From an uncultured Geobacter sp. (GTDB taxonomy: Bacteria; Desulfobacterota; Desulfuromonadia; Geobacterales; DSM-12255), in contig CALMBF010000200.1 in the NCBI GenBank assembly GCA_937860145.1, forward strand, positions 1-64,000: a stretch of DNA of 64,000 nt, written 5' to 3'. Every line of letters starts with the position of its first letter. The stretch's first letter is position 1. Positions 6,664-13,658 of the stretch are shown here, piece after piece. Made by a program: the position numbers and the translations under genes. A model generated the notes under the pieces. That model was given only the letters and a program-made list of their open reading frames with translations, searched no databases and had not been told where the DNA came from.

Positions 6664-9030
6664 TCAGGGCTGACGACGGTGTTCCCGGCCAAGAAGGAGA
6701 AACGCCAGGGAATAGGCACCGGCCCCGAGGAGCAGCACCCCCCGGAACCCTGCGGTCATGGCGACCATGACCGCAAGGAGGGGGGCGAGGACCGACAGGG
6801 TGCCGTTGACTGCCCATGCCCAGGGGATCAGCCTTGGCCGCACCCGCCCGAGGAGGCGGAGGCCGGCCGGAAAGGGGATCCCCATGAGGGTGCCGGGGAG
6901 AGCCGCCAGGACGCAGAGAAAGGCGCTCCGGAGCATGAGCGGCCAGGGTTGGGCCAGTTCGAGCAGCCACGGCAGGGAGATGGCGTCGAGCAGCACGAGG
7001 AGGGGGAGGACCTGCAGTGTTGCCGGCCGCTCCATTGACGGGAACCGCTGGCCCAGGAGACTCCCGCACCCGGAGCTGACCAGGAGCGACGCAAGGACCG
7101 CCGCCATTGCCACGGGCGGCTGTTCGAGCAGGAGGATGGACTTCTGGATCAGCGCCACCTCCACGAACATGTAGGCAAGGCCGAGCAGTGCGAAATACGC
7201 CAGCATGCGGGGACCGTGGCCGTTGCCACGATCCCCGCTCTTTCCGCCCAGCAGCGGCAGGCAGACCAGCAGGATACCGATCGTCGCCACCTGCAGAAAG
7301 ATGGCCGCCAGGAGGTACCCCTCCTCCAGGAAATACTGCCACTTGTCCCCCATGGCACGATAAATCTCCCGAAGCTTGTCGAGCCTCAGGTGAAGGGAGA
7401 AGAAGGGGGCCTCGTCCCGTACCGGCCTGACGTCAAAGAGGTAGTCCGAGAAGAATCGTCCGCGCTCCGTGGGGGAGAGAATGGCCTGGAAGGCCCTGAA
7501 GTAATCCGTGTCCCTCGTGCGGACGTACCGGTTACTCTCCCCTTCGGATGCGCCGGGGAGCCAGGCCAGGTCGAAACGCCGGTCCCGGCTGAAACTCCTG
7601 ACAGACGCGATCTCGTCGGGAGTCAGGGGGGTCCGCTTGGCAACGATGGTGACGGTCCCCATGCTGCGGATTGCCGCCAGGTTCCGTGACGCCTCTTTCT
7701 CCCCCATCTCTTCCAGGGCAGTCGCCATGGTGGCGAGAATCCTCAGCTCGGTCCGCGGCGGCGGGAGGATGAAGAGATTCACGGCAAGGACCCCGGTGTC
7801 CGTCAGGTGGCCAAGATATTCACGGAGCGCCTCCACGGTGAAGCGGTAATCCTCGCCGATGCCGAAGGCCCCTGATGGCAGCGCCCCCTGGAGGGTAATG
7901 TCGATCAGGTCGAAACGCCGTCCCCCCCCTGCCAGCCACGACCTTCCCAGCCCGGTCCGGCTCTCCCCCCCATAAATGTTGCCACTGAAACGGGAGAACT
8001 CGTCCCTGATGACCTCCAGGAGGGCAGGGGTGCTCTCCACGGCCGACACCGCCTGTGCCCCGTGTCTCCGTGCCATCAGGACCGGCAGCCCCCCCATCGG
8101 GTCGAGGGCCAGGACGTCCCTCCTGTTTCCCATGGCATAGGGGAGAGCCGCCGGCAGGTTGTCGAGGAACGCGAGTGCCGCCGTATCCAGCGCCGAGGTC
8201 ACGGCATTCACCTCTCCCCCGTCGACACTGATGCCGATCTGCTCGGGAAGTCTCTCCAGGTAGCGGAGGGAGAGCCCCGGCGCATAGCGGACCGCCGGGC
8301 TGCGGAAGGTGTCGATCCGGGCGAAGGGGGTGTTCCGGGTGTCGATCTGCTGCGCGCCGGGGTAGCGCAGAGCGGTTTCCAGCCCCTTGTAGGGTGAGAT
8401 GCGCGGTTGGATGACGACGGGGCGGAGCACGAGGAGGGAGAGCAGGGGGAGGGCCAGAAGGCAGGCCAGCCCGCGCAGACGCCATCCCCCGGAAGATCCG
8501 GCTGCTGCGGTCACGACGAGGGCGAGAAACAGGACCGCCTGTTCGGGGGGGAGAATCCCCAGGAGGGGGAGGACCCCCAGTGAGCCGAGGCCTGCGCCGA
8601 CCAGGTCGGCGCCGTAGATGAGCCCGGCCTGTTCGCTCGACAGGCTGAATGCGGTGGTGATGACCAGCCCGGTGCAGAAGAAGGGGAGGGCGAGGAACAG
8701 ATAGATGGGGATTATGTGGAGAAGTTCCAGCGGTTCCCATGTGAGGCGGACCGGATCGAACGGGACCAGGTTGGCCAGGAAAAAGCCGCCGGGGAGGGTG
8801 GCGGCCAGCGCCAGGGTGTACCATCCCATGAGGTCGTGCCGCCTGAGGCCGGGAAAGAGTGCCAGGAGGGAGCCGCTTGCGGCACAGCCGAGCATGGCGA
8901 TGCTGACCACCATGAAGGCAAAGTGATACCAGAGGGTGATGGAGAAGGCGCGGGTCAGGAGTACCTCGAAGGCGAGGGTTGCCAGGGAGGTGAGGAAGAT
9001 GAGCAGAAGGATACCGGGCTCTCGTTTCAT
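6664..9030 (-). CDS. large membrane protein with a spermidine-synthase-like core
   Basis: A 788-residue protein with about a dozen hydrophobic segments in two blocks (roughly 5-210 and 575-785) around a soluble centre. The centre resembles the aminopropyltransferase/methyltransferase Rossmann fold (VLALDPMGGLPVL..., then SAVEST..., and later FDLIDITLQG). These spermine/spermidine-synthase-like integral membrane proteins are common in deltaproteobacteria and have no proven function. In the core, the usual GGGDG nucleotide-binding glycine run appears as DPMGGLP, so classical spermidine synthesis is doubtful. It converges with pcm (nine bases between stops) and diverges from a phosphatase gene. 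Confidence 0.75.
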   Translation of the reverse strand: MKREPGILLLIFLTSLATLAFEVLLTRAFSITLWYHFAFMVVSIAMLGCAASGSLLALFPGLRRHDLMGWYTLALAATLPGGFFLANLVPFDPVRLTWEPLELLHIIPIYLFLALPFFCTGLVITTAFSLSSEQAGLIYGADLVGAGLGSLGVLPLLGILPPEQAVLFLALVVTAAAGSSGGWRLRGLACLLALPLLSLLVLRPVVIQPRISPYKGLETALRYPGAQQIDTRNTPFARIDTFRSPAVRYAPGLSLRYLERLPEQIGISVDGGEVNAVTSALDTAALAFLDNLPAALPYAMGNRRDVLALDPMGGLPVLMARRHGAQAVSAVESTPALLEVIRDEFSRFSGNIYGGESRTGLGRSWLAGGGRRFDLIDITLQGALPSGAFGIGEDYRFTVEALREYLGHLTDTGVLAVNLFILPPPRTELRILATMATALEEMGEKEASRNLAAIRSMGTVTIVAKRTPLTPDEIASVRSFSRDRRFDLAWLPGASEGESNRYVRTRDTDYFRAFQAILSPTERGRFFSDYLFDVRPVRDEAPFFSLHLRLDKLREIYRAMGDKWQYFLEEGYLLAAIFLQVATIGILLVCLPLLGGKSGDRGNGHGPRMLAYFALLGLAYMFVEVALIQKSILLLEQPPVAMAAVLASLLVSSGCGSLLGQRFPSMERPATLQVLPLLVLLDAISLPWLLELAQPWPLMLRSAFLCVLAALPGTLMGIPFPAGLRLLGRVRPRLIPWAWAVNGTLSVLAPLLAVMVAMTAGFRGVLLLGAGAYSLAFLLLGREHRRQP

Positions 9031-9126
9031 GATACGGCCCCCATGAGGGTATAAGTGTATCAGGAAATCCGCCCGTTGACGCCATCCCCGGGATTATTCT
9101 GTATACTTGTATCCGGGAGACCGACT

Positions 9127-9798
9127 ATGCCCCCCCGCAGATTCGTCATATCCGACATTCACGGCTGTCACCGGACCTTCAGGTACCTGGTTTCGGAGGT
9201 GCTCAGGCTCGAACGCGCGGACGAACTCTATCTCCTGGGGGACATGATCGACCGGGGGCCGGACAGCCGGGGGGTGCTGGATTTCATCATGGGGTTGCGC
9301 GCCCGGGGATTCCGGGTTACGGGAGTCATGGGGAACCACGAGGAGATGCTGCTGCGGGCGGGGGAGAGTCCGGCAATGATGGAGCTGTGGCTCCTCAACG
9401 GAGGGCTGGCCACCCTCCGCTCCTTCAGGGCGACAGGGGTCGGTGACATTCCCGTCCAGTACCGGACGTTGCTGCGCGACCTTCCCGACTATGTCACGCT
9501 CGACGGTTTCGTCATCGTCCACGCCGCGCTCAACTTCGACATGATGGACCCCTTTGCCGACCGTGATGCCATGCTCTGGATGCGCGACTGCACCGTCATC
9601 CCCGCGCGAATCGGGGGGAGGCGGCTCGTCAGCGGCCACACGCCGGTCACGCGCCGCCAGGTGGAGGCATCGCTGGCCACGGACCGCATCCTCCTGGACA
9701 ACGGCTGTGTCTTCAGCGGCAGGCCGGGACTGGGGAGCCTGACGGCCCTGGAGTTGAACACCATGAAGGTCTGGTATCAGGACAACCTGGACAGGTGA
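9127..9798 (+). CDS. calcineurin-like serine/threonine phosphatase family protein
   Basis: A 223-residue metallophosphatase of the PrpA/ApaH-like group. The metal-binding blocks are in order: SDIHG (9-13), GDMIDRG (38-44), GNHEEM (69-74) and later SGHTPV. These proteins dephosphorylate phosphoproteins or cleave diadenosine tetraphosphate; which applies here cannot be told. The ATG at 9127 has a GGGAG ribosome site. A longer in-frame start at 9055 would lie in the promoter region shared with the divergent membrane protein gene. Confidence 0.88.
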   Translation: MPPRRFVISDIHGCHRTFRYLVSEVLRLERADELYLLGDMIDRGPDSRGVLDFIMGLRARGFRVTGVMGNHEEMLLRAGESPAMMELWLLNGGLATLRSFRATGVGDIPVQYRTLLRDLPDYVTLDGFVIVHAALNFDMMDPFADRDAMLWMRDCTVIPARIGGRRLVSGHTPVTRRQVEASLATDRILLDNGCVFSGRPGLGSLTALELNTMKVWYQDNLDR

Positions 9799-9807
9799 TG
9801 CTCCTTC

Positions 9808-10047
9808 TCACTCCCACCCTCCACCCCGCAGCGGCGCGAAGAGGTATTCAAGCCCGTTGACCTTGATCTCGTGGACAGTCCGCAGCATCTCGCCGAGCTT
9901 CCCTTCCGGGAACCCCTGCCGGGCAAACCAGACCACATAGGGCTCGGGGAGGTCGATCAGCCTCCTGCCGGCATACCTGCCGAAGGGCATCCTCATGCCG
10001 GCAAGTTCCAGCAGGGCCCTGTGATCGAAGGCGGTCTCCTCTTCCAT
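9808..10047 (-). CDS. DUF3820 family protein
   Basis: A 79-residue protein with the DUF3820 signature MPFGRYAGRRLIDLPEPYVVWF (22-43) and a conserved FPEGKLG. The family is small and of unknown function, though some members are annotated as quorum-sensing-regulated. The ATG at 10047 lies two bases after the dus stop, so translation is coupled to dus. The longer frame that runs back into dus is not credible as a start. Confidence 0.8.
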   Translation of the reverse strand: MEEETAFDHRALLELAGMRMPFGRYAGRRLIDLPEPYVVWFARQGFPEGKLGEMLRTVHEIKVNGLEYLFAPLRGGGWE

Positions 10048-10049
10048 GG

Positions 10050-11030
10050 TCACCCCAGTTTCTCCAGCACCGCGGTAAAAAGGGCCAGGCTTTTCGCCCG
10101 CCGCAGCTCCTTGAGCGGCTTTGCCAGGTCGGGATCGTCCATGTGGGAAACGATCGCCTTGAGCTTCCCCAGCACCTGGGTGTCGCCGCAAAACAGTTCG
10201 CCGTAGCGGGGCATCATCTGCCGCAGGTACCTGCCGATCTCTCTTCTGCGTTCATCGAGGAGGGGACGTGACGGGGCGCGTCCCCGGAGCCGTTCGAACA
10301 GCAACGGGTCGGCAATCGCCCCCCGCCCCAGCATCAACCCGGCCGCCCCGGTATCCGCCAGTACCCGCTCGCCGTCGGCAGCACTCCTGATATCGCCGTT
10401 GGCGATGACCGGCAGGCGGGTCGCCCGGACGGTCCCGGCAGTCACACCGTGGTCGGCGCTCCCGTCATACTCCTGGACCACGGTGCGGGGGTGGAGGATG
10501 ATAAAGTCGACCCCGGCCGATTCGAACAGGGGGAGGAGGGAGAGGATCTGCTCGGGATCGTCATAGCCTGCCCGCACCTTGACGGAAAAGGAGCCACTGA
10601 CCGCATCCCGCAGGGGGGGGATGACCTCCGCCAGGTCAGCGGGCCGCCGGAGCATGCCGCCGCCGGTGAGTCCGCTGGTCATGCGCCCGTACGGACACCC
10701 CATGTTGAGATTGATGTGCACCGCCCCCGCCTCCTGGGCGGCCCTGGCGGCCGAAACCAGCGCTTCCCGGCCGTGACCCACCAGCTGGACCACCAGAGGG
10801 ACATCCCCTTCGGCCGCCGCGATCTCCCGCAGATCGGCTGCTGACAGCCTTTTTACCTCTGCGGCGGCGTTGACCCGCATGAACTCCGTAAAGACGACGT
10901 CAGGTCGGACCTCCTGGATGAAGTGGGCCCGCAGGGCACGATTGGTCAGCCCCTGCATCGGTGCCAGCATCAGGGGTGTCGTGCCGGGCTGCCAGGGGAG
11001 GATGGATGTCTGGTGGGGGGTAACGGTCAT
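10050..11030 (-). CDS. dus: tRNA-dihydrouridine synthase
   Basis: A 326-residue flavin enzyme that reduces uridine to dihydrouridine in the tRNA D-loop. It starts with the FMN-barrel strand LMLAPMQGLTN (20-30) and carries the catalytic cysteine in NMGCPYGR (Cys112), then KVRAGYDD, HPRT and NGDI barrel motifs. The start at 11030 has a GAGG site; the longer frame to 11321 overlaps the upstream gene and lacks support. It is the second to last gene of the long minus-strand run and is followed by DUF3820. Which D-loop position it modifies cannot be read. Confidence 0.93.
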   Translation of the reverse strand: MTVTPHQTSILPWQPGTTPLMLAPMQGLTNRALRAHFIQEVRPDVVFTEFMRVNAAAEVKRLSAADLREIAAAEGDVPLVVQLVGHGREALVSAARAAQEAGAVHINLNMGCPYGRMTSGLTGGGMLRRPADLAEVIPPLRDAVSGSFSVKVRAGYDDPEQILSLLPLFESAGVDFIILHPRTVVQEYDGSADHGVTAGTVRATRLPVIANGDIRSAADGERVLADTGAAGLMLGRGAIADPLLFERLRGRAPSRPLLDERRREIGRYLRQMMPRYGELFCGDTQVLGKLKAIVSHMDDPDLAKPLKELRRAKSLALFTAVLEKLG

Positions 11031-11091
11031 GGAGCCTCGGTGGGGGCATGGGTATGAGCCCGACGGAGAGGGGAGCGGTCGCGGCAGGATG

Positions 11092-11970
11092 TCACCGGCA
11101 TGCCGGGTCGATCCCCTCCCACGAACCACCGAGCTGCTCGCCCCTTCCGCGGCACCCCCCCGTGCAGGATCCGGCATCGACGCAGCCGACGCACGCCGCC
11201 GGGAGACGCAGCAGTTTCTTCCGCAGCTCCTTTTTCGCCTCCCCCCTGGCGATGTCGCGAAGGGTGCCGGAGGCGAGGTCCCCCAGAGGGACCGGCATGG
11301 TCGGGCAGGGGTAGACGACACCCTTGGGGTCGATGGCGAGCATGGTGTTGGCCGCCTGGCAGCGCCCTTCGGGGAAGGGTGTATGGGGGAAAATCCCCCG
11401 CCAGAGGAAGGGGTCGTGGACGGTGACCCGCATGTCGGGATCCCGGGGAATGGGCGCCAGTTCAGCCGTCAGGGCCTCCAGCTCCCTACGGGAGAGGTAG
11501 AACGCCTCCTCGCCGGCGTAGAGCCGCTGCATGGGGAGGACGAGGCGGCGGCAGCCGCTGTCCGCTGCGAAGCGGAACAGGTCGGGGATCCGGCGCCAGG
11601 TGTCACCGGTGACCGGGAAGGAGATGCCGTCGACCCCCGGAGGCAGGGAGCGGTGAGGGGGGAACCGGTCCGGACCGGTGACCTGGATGAGGAGCTCTTT
11701 TGGCGGCGCGGCGGCGAGACGTTGCCCCACCTCCTCAGACAGCGCTTCCGGCGATAGGGTCAGGGTGACCGCCAGCCGCGCGGTGCGGCACTGCTCAAGG
11801 ATCGAAAAGCAGGCCTCCGGCACGGTGCTCCCGGTGGCGGTCAGGTCGAGGCTGAGAATCTTCAGGTCGATGATCTCGGCACAGATCTTACCGTGGTCCG
11901 GCGGTGCGGACGGGAGAGGGGTGAGGTCCCAGTAGAGCCTGATCGGCGTGGTCAGCTCGGGGAGGGTCAT
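11092..11970 (-). CDS. SPASM-domain protein without radical SAM cluster (GeoRSP SPASM type)
   Basis: This 292-residue protein ends in a SPASM-type cysteine set: Cys260, 263, 269, 273 and 291, with a further Cys in GRC and VYPC upstream. The spacing (CxxC-x5-CxxxC-x17-C) is identical to that of the neighbouring radical SAM protein. The N-terminal CxxxCxxC that would bind the SAM cluster is missing; the corresponding stretch reads LYWDLTPLPSAPP. Geobacter species carry such a pair together with a PqqD-like protein, named GeoRSP, with unknown product. The start at 11970 overlaps the radical SAM stop by four bases. It may be a structural partner or substrate-recognition subunit, which is inference. 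Confidence 0.85.
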   Translation of the reverse strand: MTLPELTTPIRLYWDLTPLPSAPPDHGKICAEIIDLKILSLDLTATGSTVPEACFSILEQCRTARLAVTLTLSPEALSEEVGQRLAAAPPKELLIQVTGPDRFPPHRSLPPGVDGISFPVTGDTWRRIPDLFRFAADSGCRRLVLPMQRLYAGEEAFYLSRRELEALTAELAPIPRDPDMRVTVHDPFLWRGIFPHTPFPEGRCQAANTMLAIDPKGVVYPCPTMPVPLGDLASGTLRDIARGEAKKELRKKLLRLPAACVGCVDAGSCTGGCRGRGEQLGGSWEGIDPACR

Positions 11971-12965
11971 GGCACCCAGCAGTGGGGGTCGGGGTTGTTG
12001 AAGTCGCCGGTCATGGCCAGGGCCCGGGCGCTGCAGCCGCCGAGGCATTCGGCGTAGTCGCTGCAGGAGGCACACTTCCCCTTGGGGGTCTTGTGGCGCA
12101 ACTGGTCCAGGACCTGGGATTCGTGCCAGACCTTTTTCAGGTCGTCCCTGACGATGTTGCCGATGACCGCCGGGATGAAGCCGCAGGGGGTTATGTCCCC
12201 GTTGGACTTGATGTTCAGGGAGAGCTTGCCGCAGACGCTCCCCTTGACCATGGCGGTCTCGTCCCGCATCCCCAGGGAGGCGATGATCGGGTCGTCCAGG
12301 GAGATGTCCAGGTCGGTGCACTCCTGCTTCCACGTCATTGCGTCCCGGTAGAAATCCTTCCACTGGGCGGGGGAGAGGTCCAGCTCGTCCTTGTTGGCCA
12401 TCCCCAGGCCCGAGCATTTGAAGTTGTGGAAATTCAGCTGGGAGGCACCGTGTTCCCTGGCCATCTTTACCAGGTCAGGGATGGTCGTGTGGTTGAAGGT
12501 GCAGATGACTGTGGAGATGGAGGTCTTGATGCCGGCCCCCTTCAGGTGGTCAAGGGCGGCCAGTGCCCGGACATGGCTCCCCGGCATGCCGCGGAACCTG
12601 TCGTGGACATCGGCGACGTGGCTGTCGATGCTGATGCCGATCTTGGCGAAGCCCGCTTCCTTCAGCCTGCCGGCCATGGCCCCGTCGATGAGGTAGCCGT
12701 TGCTGTTCATGGAGACGCGGAAACCGGCATCCGCGGCGTGACGGGCGATCTCCAGGATGTCGGAACGGAGCAGGGGTTCCCCGCCGCCGAAGTTGACCGC
12801 CATGACGCCGGCCCTGGCTGCCCTGGTCAGGCACTCCTTCAGGGTCGGCCCGTCCAGTTCGTCGCCGGTGTCGACCCGGCTGTAGCAGTGGCGGCAGCTG
12901 AAGTTGCAGCTGTTGTTGAGCGCCCAGTTGATGGTCAGGGGGGCTTTCAGGATGTACTCAGACAT
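11967..12965 (-). CDS. radical SAM/SPASM peptide-maturase-like protein (GeoRSP type)
   Basis: A 332-residue radical SAM enzyme. The SAM-binding cluster cysteines are 20, 24 and 27 (CNFSCRHC), and the GGGEPLL motif follows near residue 80. The C-terminal SPASM domain has Cys298, 301, 307, 311 and 329, which would bind auxiliary Fe-S clusters. SPASM enzymes of this architecture modify ribosomal peptides or protein side chains, as in PqqE, AnSME and sactionine synthases. The gene overlaps the PqqD-like gene by eight bases, and the pair fits a RiPP-recognition-element plus maturase unit. No precursor peptide gene was found beside it. Confidence 0.9.
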   Translation of the reverse strand: MSEYILKAPLTINWALNNSCNFSCRHCYSRVDTGDELDGPTLKECLTRAARAGVMAVNFGGGEPLLRSDILEIARHAADAGFRVSMNSNGYLIDGAMAGRLKEAGFAKIGISIDSHVADVHDRFRGMPGSHVRALAALDHLKGAGIKTSISTVICTFNHTTIPDLVKMAREHGASQLNFHNFKCSGLGMANKDELDLSPAQWKDFYRDAMTWKQECTDLDISLDDPIIASLGMRDETAMVKGSVCGKLSLNIKSNGDITPCGFIPAVIGNIVRDDLKKVWHESQVLDQLRHKTPKGKCASCSDYAECLGGCSARALAMTGDFNNPDPHCWVP

Positions 12966-13269
12966 AGGAGATATACCTTTTTTCGGCAAGTTCTTGCAGG
13001 AAATTTGCCACGTCATGGCGCAGAACGTCCGCTTCCACGTCGAATTCCTCCAGGAGCGCGGTGACCAGCTCTTCCTCGGTCAGACCGTCGCATCGTTTCC
13101 AGATCTCCGTGCCGAGCAGGTTGAGGGTCACCATGGTACCGTCGGCAAAGAGGATGGCGGTGCCGATCTCCCCTGCTTCTCCCCCCTGCTCGAGGAGGGC
13201 GGCGGCCTCTGCCGCGGCGTCGTCCTCTTCACGCCAGAGGATGTCGGGGTTTCTGACGATCCTCTTCAT
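12958..13269 (-). CDS. PqqD-family peptide chaperone (RiPP recognition element)
   Basis: A 103-residue protein with a PqqD-like winged-helix pattern: GTMVTLNLLGTEIWKRCDG (44-62), then the acidic helix TEEELVTALLEEFDVEADVLRHDVANFL. PqqD proteins bind the leader of a precursor peptide and hand it to the radical SAM enzyme. Its stop overlaps the radical SAM start, and it begins one base after the cupin stop, so the four genes form one translationally coupled unit. The N-terminal 40 residues are an extension relative to minimal PqqD and could hold another role. Confidence 0.82.
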   Translation of the reverse strand: MKRIVRNPDILWREEDDAAAEAAALLEQGGEAGEIGTAILFADGTMVTLNLLGTEIWKRCDGLTEEELVTALLEEFDVEADVLRHDVANFLQELAEKRYISYV

Positions 13270-13270
13270 C

Positions 13271-13591
13271 TCAGTCTCCGGCCACGTTCAGGGAGGCGAT
13301 GACCAGGTCGGAGGAGGCGCCGTTCCTGATGCCGTGGTCCTCGAAGGCCGGGACGATGACGATCTGGCCGACCGTGATGGTCTGGGTTGTTCCTCCGGTG
13401 GTGAACTGCCCCTCACCCTCGACGACCATCCAGATGTGGTTGCCATGGTGGGTGTGGGTGTGGACTTCCTGGCCGGGCTTCATGCAGAGCAGGCTGATGC
13501 GGGCATGGTCATCGGACCAGATCGTTTCCATGGAACGCTTGTCGTCGTTGAACTTTTTCAGCTGGGCGAGGTCGAGGATCGTTGTTTTCAT
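13271..13591 (-). CDS. small cupin protein
   Basis: A 106-residue single-domain cupin. Motif 1 is PGQEVHTHTHHGNHIWMVVEGEG (histidines in HTHTHHGNH, glutamate near EGEG) and motif 2 is QIVIVPAFEDHGIRN. The metal ligands expected for a mononuclear metal site are present. The ATG at 13591 follows AGGAG by nine bases. It is the first gene of the PqqD-radical SAM block, one base ahead of pqqD. Its role may be to act on or protect the product, but nothing in the sequence shows this. Confidence 0.8.
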   Translation of the reverse strand: MKTTILDLAQLKKFNDDKRSMETIWSDDHARISLLCMKPGQEVHTHTHHGNHIWMVVEGEGQFTTGGTTQTITVGQIVIVPAFEDHGIRNGASSDLVIASLNVAGD

Positions 13592-13658
13592 GGGCGTTCT
13601 CTCCTGTGTATGGTGATAGCAGCTATGATGCAAACGGCCGGTTACCCCGGCGCAGGGG

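Noticed and set aside
10048-10191. Extended N-terminus of the DUF3820 protein
   Set aside because: The extra 48 residues are the end of dus read in another frame, and a coupled ATG follows the dus stop.
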